NCBI RefSeq assembly: GCF_030719295.1
Contig: NZ_CP120997.1
Span: 4,413,501-4,477,500 of the forward strand
Origin: Streptomyces sp. Mut1
Lineage (GTDB): Bacteria > Actinomycetota > Actinomycetes > Streptomycetales > Streptomycetaceae
Direction: 5' to 3'
Length of the DNA stretch: 64,000 bases
How positions within the stretch are numbered: position 1 is the stretch's first letter; each line of letters starts with the position of its first letter. The notes beneath the pieces were generated by a model. The model was given only the letters and a program-made list of their open reading frames with translations. It was not told the origin of the DNA and ran no database searches. Of this stretch, positions 25,674-34,339 are shown one piece after another. The position numbers and the translations under genes were made by a program.

Positions 25674-26651
25674 CTACGCCCCCGCGAACCGGTCCAGGGC
25701 CGCCAGCACCGCGCGGGTGGACGCGGCGCCGCCGAGGTGGCCCGTGTCCCCGATCACCGTCAGCTCCGCGTCCGGCCACGCCTTCGCCAGCTCCCACGGG
25801 GTGATCAGCGGCCCGCCCATGTCCATCCGCCCGTGCACCAGCACCCCGGGAATCCCGGCCAGCCGCCCCGCGTCCCGGATCAGCTGCCCCTCCTCCAGCC
25901 AGGCGCCGTGCGAGAAGTAGTGCGAGCAGATCCGCACCAGCGCCGCCCGGTCCCGGCCGGGCCTGCCGCTGAACGGGGGCGGTCCCGTGTACGCCTCCTG
26001 CGAGAGCACCGCGTCCTCCCAGGCGCACCAGCCGGCCGTCGCCCGCGCCCGTACGGCCGGGTCGGGGTCCACGGTCCGCCGGGCGTACGCGGCGAGCACG
26101 TCCGGGGTCGCGTCGCTCGCGGCCTCCGGCACACCCGCCCGGAAGTCGTCCCACGCCTCGGGGAAGAAGCGGCCCGCGCCCCGGTACAGCCAGTCGATCT
26201 CGGAGCGCCGGGTCGTCGTGACGGCCGGGATCACGATCTCGGTGACCCGCTCCGGGTGGCGCTCGGCGTACGCGAGGATCAGCGTCGAGCCCCAGGAACC
26301 CCCGTGCAGCAGCCACCGGTCGATGCCGAGGTGGACGCGGAGGCGCTCCATGTCGGCGATCAGGTGGTCCGTGGTGTTGTACCGCAGGTCGACGGCCGGG
26401 TCGCTCGCGTGCGGGGTGGAGCGGCCGCAGTTGCGCTGGTCGAAGAGGACGACGCGGTAGCGCTCCGGGTCGAAGCTCGACCGGGCCCGCTCGGTGCATC
26501 CGGACCCCGGCCCGCCGTGGACGACGGCCGCCGGCTTGCCCTCGGGGTTGCCGCAGACCTCCCAGTACACGAGGTTGCCGTCGCCGACGTCCAGCATGCC
26601 CCGGTCGTACGGCTCGATCGGCGGGTACTTCTCATCGGGGTGGCGCCCCAT
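25674..26651 (-). CDS. pip: prolyl aminopeptidase
   Basis: 325 residues from ATG 26651 (GAGGGAG upstream). A cytosolic alpha/beta-hydrolase of family S33 that removes N-terminal Pro from peptides: oxyanion motif HGGPGSG, FDQRNCGRSTPH, nucleophile in GGSWGS (about residue 117), acid in VHGRMDMGGP and His in GDTGHLG. Length and motifs match the family closely. It lies downstream of nothing on this strand, and is divergent from the cupin gene. Confidence 0.92.
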   Translation of the reverse strand: MGRHPDEKYPPIEPYDRGMLDVGDGNLVYWEVCGNPEGKPAAVVHGGPGSGCTERARSSFDPERYRVVLFDQRNCGRSTPHASDPAVDLRYNTTDHLIADMERLRVHLGIDRWLLHGGSWGSTLILAYAERHPERVTEIVIPAVTTTRRSEIDWLYRGAGRFFPEAWDDFRAGVPEAASDATPDVLAAYARRTVDPDPAVRARATAGWCAWEDAVLSQEAYTGPPPFSGRPGRDRAALVRICSHYFSHGAWLEEGQLIRDAGRLAGIPGVLVHGRMDMGGPLITPWELAKAWPDAELTVIGDTGHLGGAASTRAVLAALDRFAGA

Positions 26652-26738
26652 GACGTTGTCTCCCTCGTTCGGTGGCACGCGGCAAAGAGGCACAGCCTAA
26701 GGGCAGTCCGCGGGGCCCGGCGGTCGTAGCCTGGCTTC

Positions 26739-27230
26739 GTGAATGCGACTCCTGAGGTTCTGGCCGTACTGGACGATCTGCTCGCCGCCGCAGCCCCCGA
26801 CGATCGCGGGGCGCTGTGGCAGCTCGACCGGCAGGGGAGGGAGCTGGACGCCAATCTGGTGCGGCTGCCCCCGGGCGCGGAGGTGGGGGAGCACCAGGAG
26901 AACGTGCTCGACGTCCTCCTCGTGATCCTCGCCGGCAGCGGCCGCCTCGTCCCCGGCGACGGCGGTACGCCCCTCACCCTCACCGCCACCACCGCCACCT
27001 GGCTGCCCCGCACCTCCCGGCGCTCCCTGAAGGCGGGTCCGGACGGCCTCGCCTATCTGACGGTGCACCGCCGCCGCCCGGGGCTGACGATCAAGTCGGC
27101 GGCGCCGGCACGGGAGGGCGGCGAGGCGCCCTGCGCGCTGGACCGGGTCTGCCCCGCGTGCGGGCGGATGTCCCAGGAGTCCGCGCCGGTGTACTGCGGC
27201 GCGTGCGGGGAACGCTTCCCGGACCGCTGA
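26739..27230 (+). CDS. cupin-like protein with C-terminal zinc ribbon
   Basis: 163 residues, GTG start. Residues 25-105 form a cupin-like beta barrel (LVRLPPGAEVGEHQENVLDV, LVILAGSGRLVPGDGG, ATWLPRTSRRSL). The last 30 residues hold CPAC-N11-CGAC, a four-Cys zinc ribbon. Cupin plus ribbon suggests a small metal-binding regulator or sensor; function not known. Confidence 0.75.
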   Translation: MNATPEVLAVLDDLLAAAAPDDRGALWQLDRQGRELDANLVRLPPGAEVGEHQENVLDVLLVILAGSGRLVPGDGGTPLTLTATTATWLPRTSRRSLKAGPDGLAYLTVHRRRPGLTIKSAAPAREGGEAPCALDRVCPACGRMSQESAPVYCGACGERFPDR

Positions 27231-27254
27231 GCCTTCCCCGCCCGGGGGCACTCA

Positions 27255-27306
27255 AGGCCTGTCCGGCGGATCTTCGCGGCCCCGCGAACATCCGCCGGAC
27301 ATGCCC
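27255..27306. terminator. terminator hairpin after the cupin gene
   Basis: TGTCCGGCGGAT at 27260-27271 pairs with ATCCGCCGGACA at 27290-27301, with TCGCGG/CCGCGA extending the stem inside. It separates the cupin gene from the TetR-controlled operon. Confidence 0.75.
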
Positions 27307-27346
27307 TGGTCGTACGTGCCTCCCCGGTGTCCGCACGCCCATTGAC

Positions 27347-27408
27347 TTGAGCACTCGCTCAAACTCCCCTACTCTCTGCTGCACCGCGATTTGAGCGACC
27401 GCTCAAAT
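27347..27408. promoter_or_regulatory. two palindromic TetR-type operators
   Basis: Site 1, 27347-27362: TTGAGC-ACTC-GCTCAA. Site 2, 27387-27408: GATTTGAGCG-AC-CGCTCAAATC, a perfect 10-base-arm palindrome. Both share TTGAGC/GCTCAA half-sites and lie immediately before the first gene of an operon that ends in a TetR regulator (29047-29754), the obvious candidate to bind them. Confidence 0.7.
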
Positions 27409-27419
27409 CGCCGGAGGGG

Positions 27420-28373
27420 GTGCGGGGCGTGGGCGGTGGCCTGTACATCGAGGCGCGGATACGGGCCGGTCTGGAGTGCGTCTGGGAACGCACCCAGGAC
27501 CCGGCACAGCACCAGCGCTGGGACCTGCGCTTCACCCGCATCGCCTACCTGCCGCGCGCCGAGGGGGAGCCGCAGCGGTTCACCTACGGGGTACGGGTGC
27601 TGCCGGGGCTCCTCGTCGCCGGGACCGGCACCAGCGCCGGCGAGCGCCACCGCCCCGACGGCACCCGGACGTCCGCCCTCCGCTTCGCCTGCGCGCACCC
27701 GCTGTCGTTCCTCACCGAGGGCCGGGGCTACTGGCGGTACGTGCCCGTGCCCGTGCCCGTGTCCTGCGAGGGCGGCCGGGCGGGCGGGGTCGGCCCGGAG
27801 GACGAGGGCATCCGGGAGGGCGAGGGCGACGGCGGCCCGGCGGACGGCGGCACCCCGGAGGACGGGGGCGGCCGGGCGGGCGGCGGCGGCCCGGAGGGCA
27901 GCGGCATCCGGGAGGGCGGGGTCGGCCCGGAGAGCGAGGGCGGCCGGGTGGGCGGCGGCATCCGCTTCCTCACCGGCTACGACTACGAGCCCCGCTGGGG
28001 CCGCCCCGGCCGGCTCGCCGACCGTCTGCTCTTCCGCCCGCTGATGGGCTGGGCCACCGCCTGGTCGTTCGACCGGCTGCGGCTGTGGTGCGAGCGGGGG
28101 ATCACGCCGGAGCGCGCGCTGCGGCGCGGACTCGCGGAGGCGGCGGTCCGGCCGGCGGTGGTGGTCCTGGCGGCGTGGTCGGCGTCCCTCGCCCCCGTGC
28201 CGTCGCCGCTCGCCGGCGTACCGGCCCTCCTGCTCGCCGTACCGGTCCTGCTCGCCGCCGTCCTCCTGCCGCCGCTGCCGGGCACCCCGTCGGCCGCCCG
28301 CTGCCTGCGCCGCCCGCCCGAGCGCGGTGCCACCGCGCCGCCCGCCCTTCTCCACCGTCTGGAGCGACCATGA
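27420..28373 (+). CDS. SRPBCC-like membrane protein
   Basis: About 317 residues from GTG 27420 (GTG 27429, in frame, is an alternative; GGAGGGG just upstream). The N-terminal part (LYIEARIRAGLECVWERTQD, RWDLRFTRIAYL) and the later TGYDYEPRWGRPGRLADRLL fit a polyketide-cyclase/START-like lipid-binding fold; the C-terminus has two hydrophobic helices. It overlaps the next gene by ATGA. A Gly/Glu-rich insert of about 65 residues interrupts the fold (see the repeat entry). Confidence 0.75.
   Translation: MRGVGGGLYIEARIRAGLECVWERTQDPAQHQRWDLRFTRIAYLPRAEGEPQRFTYGVRVLPGLLVAGTGTSAGERHRPDGTRTSALRFACAHPLSFLTEGRGYWRYVPVPVPVSCEGGRAGGVGPEDEGIREGEGDGGPADGGTPEDGGGRAGGGGPEGSGIREGGVGPESEGGRVGGGIRFLTGYDYEPRWGRPGRLADRLLFRPLMGWATAWSFDRLRLWCERGITPERALRRGLAEAAVRPAVVVLAAWSASLAPVPSPLAGVPALLLAVPVLLAAVLLPPLPGTPSAARCLRRPPERGATAPPALLHRLERP
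27767..27960 (+). repeat. in-frame GC-rich repeat insert in the SRPBCC-like gene
   Basis: Degenerate units encoding GGRAGG-GPE--GIREG occur two to three times (GIREG at two places, GRAGG and GRVGG three times). The insert starts after YVPVPVPV and ends before IRFLTGYDY, which would be adjacent beta strands in an uninterrupted domain. Confidence 0.7.
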
Positions 28374-29050
28374 CCTCGATCTTCCAGCAGGCCCTGGGGG
28401 CCGACTTCGACCGCCTCCACCCGCGCGTACAACGCCGCTTCTCCGTCGGCCTCGACAGCGGCGAATCCTGCGTCGGGCGCGGCGTGATGGACCGGGTGTG
28501 GCACGGCGGCCCGTGGATGCGGCCGTTCCTCGCGCTGGGCGGGATACGCCACATCCTCGTCCCGCGCGCCGGCCGCGATGTCCCGTTCACCATCGAGAAC
28601 GTCCCGTTCACGGACTCCTTCGGCCGCGAGACGGTGACCTTCGTGAGGACGTTCGCCTTCCCGGACGGGCCCCGGCGGTTCGACGCGACGATGGTCCACA
28701 GCCCGGAGCGCGGCTGTGTGGTGGACTACCTGGGTACGCATCAGCACCTGGCCACCGACCTGCACCTGGCGGTGGACGAGGCCGGCGCCCTGGTCATCCG
28801 CTCCGGCGAACACCGCTTCCGCGAGGGCCCGGTGGACGCCCGGGTGCCGGATCTGATCGGGGGCGACGCGGTGGTCAGGGAGTCGTTCGACGAGGCGGCG
28901 GGCCGCTTCCGTATCCAGGTCTCGGTCACCAACCGCCGCTTCGGCCCGCTGTTCGGCTACGAGGGCTCGTTCACCGCGGAGTACGCGGACGTGGAGGCGC
29001 ACGGCGTACGCCCGGACCTGCGCCCGGTACGCGAGGAGGCACGGGCGTGA
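28370..29050 (+). CDS. DUF4166 domain protein
   Basis: 226 residues, ATG 28370. The start MTSIFQQALGADFDRLHPRV and the later DYLGTHQHLATDLHLAVDEAG match the DUF4166 family, often fused to saccharopine-reductase-like or found in membrane-lipid contexts. It overlaps both neighbours by four bases, so it is translationally coupled. With the SRPBCC-like partner it suggests handling of a hydrophobic ligand; unproven. Confidence 0.85.
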   Translation: MTSIFQQALGADFDRLHPRVQRRFSVGLDSGESCVGRGVMDRVWHGGPWMRPFLALGGIRHILVPRAGRDVPFTIENVPFTDSFGRETVTFVRTFAFPDGPRRFDATMVHSPERGCVVDYLGTHQHLATDLHLAVDEAGALVIRSGEHRFREGPVDARVPDLIGGDAVVRESFDEAAGRFRIQVSVTNRRFGPLFGYEGSFTAEYADVEAHGVRPDLRPVREEARA

Positions 29051-29754
29051 GCGAGCGGAAGCGCGCGGCCACGGGCGCGGCGCAGCGGACGGGCACCGGC
29101 CGGACGCCCTCCGGCGAGGACACCAGGACGAAGCTGCTCGCCGGCGCCCTCGCCACGCTCACCGAGCAGGGCATCGCCAAGACCTCCGCGCGGAGCATCG
29201 CCGCCGCCGCCGGGGTCAACCAGGCGCTGGTCTTCTACCACTTCGGCACTGTCGACGAACTGCTCGCCGCGGCCTGCCGCCACGGCGCCGAGCAGCGCCT
29301 CGCGACCTACCGCGAACGTCTGGACCGGGTCCGCTCCCTGGGCGAACTCCTGGCCGTGGCCCGCGAGCTGAACGCCTCCGAACGTGCGGGCGGCCATGTC
29401 GCGGTGCTGGGGCAGCTGCTCGCCGGCGGCCAGACGCAGCCGCGCCTCGCGACCGCCACGGCCGCGGGCCTCACGCTGTGGACCGAGGAGATCGAGCGGG
29501 TCCTCGGCCGGGTCCTGGCGGGCACGCCGCTCGCCGAGTTCGTGGACGTCGCGGGCCTCGCGAAGGCGGCCTCCGCGGCCTTCGTCGGCCTGGAGCTGTA
29601 CGAGGGCGTCGACCCGGACGGGGCCGGTCAGGCGCTGGCCGCACTGGACCAGCTCGCCGCGCTCGCCGCCGCGCTGGAGGGCCTCGGCCCGGTCGCGCAG
29701 CGCGCCGTACGCTCCAGGCTGCGCAGGGCCGGGGGGAACCGCTCGCACCCGTAG
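29047..29754 (+). CDS. TetR/AcrR family regulator
   Basis: 235 residues, GTG 29047 overlapping the previous stop (GTGA). The HTH is LATLTEQGIAKTSARSIAAA and AGVNQALVFYHFGTVDELLA, about residues 30-75. The C-terminal ligand domain is Leu/Ala-rich. Last gene of a three-gene operon and probable repressor of it through the palindromes at 27347-27408. Confidence 0.9.
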   Translation: MSERKRAATGAAQRTGTGRTPSGEDTRTKLLAGALATLTEQGIAKTSARSIAAAAGVNQALVFYHFGTVDELLAAACRHGAEQRLATYRERLDRVRSLGELLAVARELNASERAGGHVAVLGQLLAGGQTQPRLATATAAGLTLWTEEIERVLGRVLAGTPLAEFVDVAGLAKAASAAFVGLELYEGVDPDGAGQALAALDQLAALAAALEGLGPVAQRAVRSRLRRAGGNRSHP

Positions 29755-29801
29755 ACCCGTCCTCGGAAGCGACGACAGGGGCGGACGGGACACATGGGGA
29801 C

Positions 29802-30803
29802 ATGGTGAAGCAAGCGGTCAGTGGTGCGGCTGGGGCGGCGAGGTCCGCCTTCTCCCGGCGGGCGTGGGACCGCCCCGGCCGTTGGCGGCGGGGGCGCGTC
29901 CTGGCCGCGCTCGCCGCGCTGACGGCGCTCCTGCTCGTCGCCCACCGGGCGGTGCCCAACACCCCGGGCCGCCTCGGCAGCCTCCTTGAGGCGTTCCTGC
30001 CCTGGCTGGGCCTGGCCGTCGTCCCCCTGCTCGCCCTCGCCGTGCTCCGCCGGTCCCTCCTCGCACTCCTGGCGCTGCTCCTGCCGGTGACGGCCTGGTC
30101 GTACGCGTTCGGCGGCCTCCTGCTCCCGGCGCCGGACCCGGGCGCCCGCGACCTGGTCGTGGTGCAGCACAACGTCAGCGATGTGAACGCCGACCCGGCG
30201 GGGACCGCCCGAGCGCTGGACGCCGTGGGCGCCGACCTCATCGCGCTGGAGGAACTGGTGCCCGAGGCGCTGCCCCGGTACGAGAAGGCCCTCGCCGCGC
30301 ACTACCCGTTCCACGAGGTCCGGGGCACGGTCGGCATCTGGTCCAGGCACCGCCTCTCCGGCACCCGGGTGGTCGACATCAAGCCCGAGGACATCACGGA
30401 GGGCTGGAGCCGAGGCCTGCGCACGCTCGCCCACACCCCGCACGGCGAGGTCGCCGCGTACGTCGCCCACCTGCCGTCCATCCGGATCGGCCCCGGCGGT
30501 CTCGCCTCCGCCCGACGCGACGAGAGCGCCCGCCTGCTGGGCAACGCCCTGGCCGCCGAGGAGACGCACGCGGTGATCGTGCTGGGCGACCTCAACGCCA
30601 CGGTGGACGACCGAGGCCTGACCCCCCTGACCTCCCGGCTCAACGCCCCGGAACGCGGCTTCGCGTTCAGCTTCCCGGCGTCCTTCCCGCTGGCCCGGAT
30701 CGACCAGGTGATGGCCCGCGGAGCCACGGTCGGCCGCATCCACACCCTCCCGGCCACGGGCAGCGACCACCTGCCGGTGACGGCACGGGTGGCGCTGGAC
30801 TGA
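29802..30803 (+). CDS. VanJ-like membrane EEP-family protein
   Basis: 333 residues. Three hydrophobic segments in the first 110 residues, then an endonuclease/exonuclease/phosphatase domain: VVVQHNVSDVN, LIALEEL, VLGDLNATVDD and GSDHLPVTARV hold the expected Asn, Glu, Asp/Asn and Asp/His. This layout matches VanJ of Streptomyces coelicolor, a membrane EEP protein linked to teicoplanin resistance, in which the domain faces outward. Whether this copy gives resistance is unknown; there are no van genes beside it. Confidence 0.8.
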   Translation: MVKQAVSGAAGAARSAFSRRAWDRPGRWRRGRVLAALAALTALLLVAHRAVPNTPGRLGSLLEAFLPWLGLAVVPLLALAVLRRSLLALLALLLPVTAWSYAFGGLLLPAPDPGARDLVVVQHNVSDVNADPAGTARALDAVGADLIALEELVPEALPRYEKALAAHYPFHEVRGTVGIWSRHRLSGTRVVDIKPEDITEGWSRGLRTLAHTPHGEVAAYVAHLPSIRIGPGGLASARRDESARLLGNALAAEETHAVIVLGDLNATVDDRGLTPLTSRLNAPERGFAFSFPASFPLARIDQVMARGATVGRIHTLPATGSDHLPVTARVALD

Positions 30804-30841
30804 GGGGCACCCCAAAAAACGGGGTGCGCCCTCCGCACCCC
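30804..30841 (+). terminator. hairpin after the VanJ-like gene
   Basis: GGGGTGCG (30821-30828) pairs with CGCACCCC (30834-30841); an upstream GCACCCC at 30807-30813 can pair with the same left arm, giving two competing hairpins. Confidence 0.55.
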
Positions 30842-30891
30842 GTCCCTAGGCTGCGCGGGCGCCCCGCCAACGATTCGGAGACGTACGGAAC

Positions 30892-31605
30892 ATGACGCCC
30901 CACCTGTCAGCGATCGGCTTCCATGCGACCGACCCGGCGGACCTGGCCCGCTTCTGGGCCGCGCTCCTGAACCGGGAACAGGCCGAACCGAGCCCCGCAG
31001 CCGATGAGTTCACGGTCCTGGCCCCCGACGCCCACGGCTTCGACCTCCGCTTCGTCACGAACCAGGAGGCCAAGGACCTCACGAGCCGGGGCCACTTCGA
31101 CCTGACGAGCGCCACCCCGGAGGCCCAGCAGCGGACGGTGGCCCGCGCGCTGGAGCTGGGCGCCCGGCACATCGACGTCGGTCAGAAGCCGGAGGAGGGC
31201 CATATCGTCCTCGCCGACCCGGAGGGCAACGAGTTCTGTGTGATCGAGGCCGGCAACAAGTTCCTCGCCGACACCGGCGCCATCGGGGCGGTCGCCTGCG
31301 ACGGCACCCGGGCGGTCGGCTACTTCTGGGGCGAGGCGCTGGGCTGGCCGCTGGTCTGGGACCAGGACGAGGAGACCGCGGTCCAGTCCCCGCACGGCGG
31401 CACGAAGCTCACCTGGGGCGGCCCGCCGGTCGCCCCGAAGACGGACCCCAACCGCCTGTACTTCGAGCTGACACTCCCGCCGGACGCGGACGAGGCGGCG
31501 GAGACCACCCGCCTGACCGGCCTGGGCGCGCGGCGAGGACCGGACGGGGGCGTGCTGCTCGACCCGGACGGCAACGAGTTCACGCTCCGGAAGGCGCGGC
31601 CATGA
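30892..31605 (+). CDS. two-domain VOC family protein
   Basis: 237 residues. Two glyoxalase/VOC modules, each of beta-alpha-beta-beta-beta form: residues 5-115 (AIGFHATDPADLARFWAALL ... VLADPEGNEFCVIE) and 125-235 (ACDGTRAVGYFWGEALGWPL ... LLDPDGNEFTLRK). Members are metal-dependent dioxygenases, lyases or antibiotic-binding proteins; substrate unknown. Overlaps the next VOC gene by four bases. Confidence 0.85.
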   Translation: MTPHLSAIGFHATDPADLARFWAALLNREQAEPSPAADEFTVLAPDAHGFDLRFVTNQEAKDLTSRGHFDLTSATPEAQQRTVARALELGARHIDVGQKPEEGHIVLADPEGNEFCVIEAGNKFLADTGAIGAVACDGTRAVGYFWGEALGWPLVWDQDEETAVQSPHGGTKLTWGGPPVAPKTDPNRLYFELTLPPDADEAAETTRLTGLGARRGPDGGVLLDPDGNEFTLRKARP

Positions 31606-31991
31606 CCAGCAGGTTCACCGAACTCGCCGTCGACTGCCACGACCCGGAACGCCTCGCCGCCTTCTGGTGCGAGGTCCTGGACTTCACGGTGATCGACCGC
31701 GCCGAGGGCAAGGTCGAGATCGGCTCCTGGGTGCCGACCGTGGAGGAGGTACGGGCCCGCCAGATGCCGCCCACGGTGGTCTTCCTCCAGGTGCCCGAGT
31801 CCAGGGCCGGAAAGAACCGCCTCCACCTCGACGTCAGCCCCATCGACCGCACCACCGAGGAAGAGGTCACCCGCCTCCTCACCCTCGGCGCCACCCGCAC
31901 GGACGTGGGCCAGGGCCCGGACCGCACCTGGGTCGTGATGGCGGACCCGGAGGGCAACGAATTCTGCGTGCTGCGGACGCTGGCGCCGTAG
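31602..31991 (+). CDS. single-domain VOC family protein
   Basis: 129 residues, ATG 31602 inside the previous stop. One VOC module: FTELAVDCHDPERLAAFWCE and VVMADPEGNEFCVLRTL. Translationally coupled to the two-domain VOC gene, so the products may act together. Confidence 0.85.
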   Translation: MTSRFTELAVDCHDPERLAAFWCEVLDFTVIDRAEGKVEIGSWVPTVEEVRARQMPPTVVFLQVPESRAGKNRLHLDVSPIDRTTEEEVTRLLTLGATRTDVGQGPDRTWVVMADPEGNEFCVLRTLAP

Positions 31992-32140
31992 CGGCACCCG
32001 GGGTGCTGGTTCGGGGCGGAATCCGGCGTCCCCGGCCGCGCCTGCGTCGACCTCCCGGTCATCGGGGATGTGCCCGGTCGTTCACGGGGCAGCCGTCGTA
32101 TCGGCCTCGGCATGTGCGTCGCCCTCACCCCTGACCGGCG

Positions 32141-32755
32141 TCAAGGGCGCCCCGGCCCTCCGCTGTGACGGGGAGCGGGCGCGCGCCGGATTCCGTCAAG
32201 GAGGTAGATGGTGCGGCGGTCGTAGCCGTCCCGGGGAGGCCGTTCGCCGTGCTTGAGGGCGAGGGCGTTGTCCACGACGAGTGCGTGCAGGTCGCCCGCC
32301 GTGAACTCCGGCCGCAGCACATCGGCGGCTCGCGCCGCTGCGACGATCTCCTCGTTGGCCTCGCTTCCGACCCGGCAGATCTCCATCAGCTGCTGTGAAT
32401 GCGGATACGTCTGCAACAGCACGTCGTTGAAGGCGGGCTGGCGGTACTGGAGGTCGCGGAGCTCGGTGAGGTAGTACGTGATCCGCTCACCCACGTCATC
32501 GATGGCCCGCGCATGGTCGATGACGGCGAACAGCTGACTCGCCACGAGTTCTTCGATGACGGCTTCGATGAGGCCGATCCGACCGCCGAACCGGTTGAAG
32601 ATCGTGGCCTTGCTCACCCCCGCCGCCTCGGCGACCTTCTCCAGCGGCACCGTCAGGCCCTGCCCCCGGAAGGCGCCGATCGCGGCAGAGCGGATCTGTT
32701 CGGAATTTCGCCGGGCGTCGGCGCGCAGCCGGGGTTCCGAAGGCACCGCACTCAC
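32141..32755 (-). CDS. TetR/AcrR family regulator
   Basis: 204 residues, GTG 32755. HTH: GAFRGQGLTVPLEKVAEAAG and VSKATIFNRFGGRIGLIEAV. Divergent from the NmrA-like gene with two matching palindromes between them, so it probably represses both genes. Confidence 0.9.
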   Translation of the reverse strand: MSAVPSEPRLRADARRNSEQIRSAAIGAFRGQGLTVPLEKVAEAAGVSKATIFNRFGGRIGLIEAVIEELVASQLFAVIDHARAIDDVGERITYYLTELRDLQYRQPAFNDVLLQTYPHSQQLMEICRVGSEANEEIVAAARAADVLRPEFTAGDLHALVVDNALALKHGERPPRDGYDRRTIYLLDGIRRAPAPRHSGGPGRP

Positions 32756-32782
32756 CGTCCCGTTCCGCTCGCCGGTACAACT

Positions 32783-32843
32783 TGACTCATGTGGTCAGTT
32801 TACTTACGGTCGTGACCGGAACAAAATCTGACCCCGGTGGTCA
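32783..32843. promoter_or_regulatory. paired TetR operators in the TetR/NmrA divergent promoter
   Basis: TGACTCATGTGGTCA (32783-32797) and TGACCCCGGTGGTCA (32829-32843) are 15-base sites with TGAC/GTCA arms; the second is a near-perfect palindrome. They are 46 bases apart, between the two divergent start codons. Confidence 0.65.
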
Positions 32844-32869
32844 ACTTACGAGCCCGAGAGGCCAAAACC

Positions 32870-33724
32870 ATGATCGTTGTGACTGGCGCCACGGGTGGGC
32901 TGGGCGGTACCACCGTCGAGCACCTGCTCAAGCGCGTACCGGCCGACCGGATCGGCGTCAGCGTGCGCGATCCCGCCAAGGCGCGGCACTTCGCCGACCG
33001 CGGCGTACACGTACGGCAGGGCACCTACGAGGATCCGGACGCACTGCGCGCCTCCTTCGCCGGTGCCGAGCAGGTTCTTCTGGTATCCGGGAACGACCCG
33101 CACGCCGACATGGTCGGCCTGCACCGCAACGCCGTCGAGGCCGCGGTCGCGGCCGGAGCCCGGCGCATCCTCTACACCAGCCAGCAGGGCGCCGTCCCCG
33201 GCAACCCGTACGGACCGTCGGGCATCCACATCGCCACCGAGGCGATTCTCGGCGATTCGGGCGTCGCCTGGACCGCGCTGCGGAACGGCGCCTACGGTCC
33301 ACTTGACCAGGTGCTCGGCCCATGGCAGCGGACCGGCGTGATCGCCCAGCCGCAGGACGGCCCCGTCCCCTATACCGACCGTTCCGACATCGCCGAGGCC
33401 ATCGCGGTCGTTCTCGCCGGGGACCGCGCTTTCGACGGCTCCGTCGATCTCACCGCGCCGAACGCGGTCACCTTCGGCGAGGTCGCCAAGACTGCCTCCG
33501 ACCTCACCGGTCGTCCGGTTGAGCGTGTCGTCCTGGACGACGAACGGTGGTTGGCCGACCAGGTCGCGATCGGTGTCCCGGAGCAGATGGCCCGGCTCAT
33601 GCTCACCTGGTACCAGGCTGCCCGCGCCGGCCATTTCGCCGAAACCGGCCCCCTGCTGGCCGAACTGCTCGGCCGCAACCCCCGCACCGTCGCCGAACGG
33701 CTCGCAGCTCACATCGCAGTCTGA
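32870..33724 (+). CDS. NmrA-like NAD(P)-binding oxidoreductase
   Basis: 284 residues from ATG 32870 (GAGAGG upstream). Rossmann start MIVVTGATGGLGGTTVEHLL, SVRDPAKARHFADRGV, and HRNAVEAAVAAGARRILYTS place it in the atypical SDR/NmrA group, near QOR2-type quinone reductases (YtfG). No catalytic Tyr-xxx-Lys. It is the likely target of the divergent TetR regulator. Confidence 0.88.
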   Translation: MIVVTGATGGLGGTTVEHLLKRVPADRIGVSVRDPAKARHFADRGVHVRQGTYEDPDALRASFAGAEQVLLVSGNDPHADMVGLHRNAVEAAVAAGARRILYTSQQGAVPGNPYGPSGIHIATEAILGDSGVAWTALRNGAYGPLDQVLGPWQRTGVIAQPQDGPVPYTDRSDIAEAIAVVLAGDRAFDGSVDLTAPNAVTFGEVAKTASDLTGRPVERVVLDDERWLADQVAIGVPEQMARLMLTWYQAARAGHFAETGPLLAELLGRNPRTVAERLAAHIAV

Positions 33725-33956
33725 GGCAGTGGCGAGGCGTCGTGACCGTACGAGAAGGCCGCCACCATCTGCCCGGCAGAGGGCCACCTCGCCCGCGTCT
33801 TCCGTCGGTCCGCCGCGTGATCCGAGCGAAACGGCCTGATCGACGGCCTAGTCGGTGGCCCGGCCGAGTCCGGCGGCCCCGGCCGAAACCCCGCCGATGA
33901 GTTCCGCGTTCGCGAACGGTCCATCCAGTGACGCGATCGTTCACGACAGGAGTGCC

Positions 33957-34325
33957 ATGTCCACCATTCAGCCCGTCATCCTGACCGCCGACCAGGACGT
34001 TCTGGTCGGCTTCTATACGGATCTGTTCGGCGCCGAGGAGATCTTCCGGGTGCCGGCGGAGGGCCCGGCCTTCTACCTCGGCCTGCGCATCGGTGACACC
34101 GATCTCGGGGTGGTGGCGAAGCCGGACCTGGAGCCGGGGGCGGCGCCGCGCATTCTGCTGAGCATCGGCGTCGATGACGTCCGCGCCACGTTCAACCGGG
34201 TGGAGGCGCTGGGCGGCTCGGTCAGTGGTGGCCCCAGCGACATGCCGTGGGGACAGCGCGTCGCCCACATCCGCGACCCCGACGGCAACGCGGTGAACCT
34301 CACCCAGCCGATCCCGCGGGGATAA
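33957..34325 (+). CDS. VOC family protein
   Basis: 122 residues from ATG 33957, set by AGGAG at 33947-33951. VOC fold: VILTADQDVLVGFYTDLFGA and VAHIRDPDGNAVNLTQPI. Alone on its strand, with a 230-base leader in which I see no other gene. Substrate unknown. Confidence 0.85.
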   Translation: MSTIQPVILTADQDVLVGFYTDLFGAEEIFRVPAEGPAFYLGLRIGDTDLGVVAKPDLEPGAAPRILLSIGVDDVRATFNRVEALGGSVSGGPSDMPWGQRVAHIRDPDGNAVNLTQPIPRG

Positions 34326-34339
34326 GGCCCCGCGAACCA

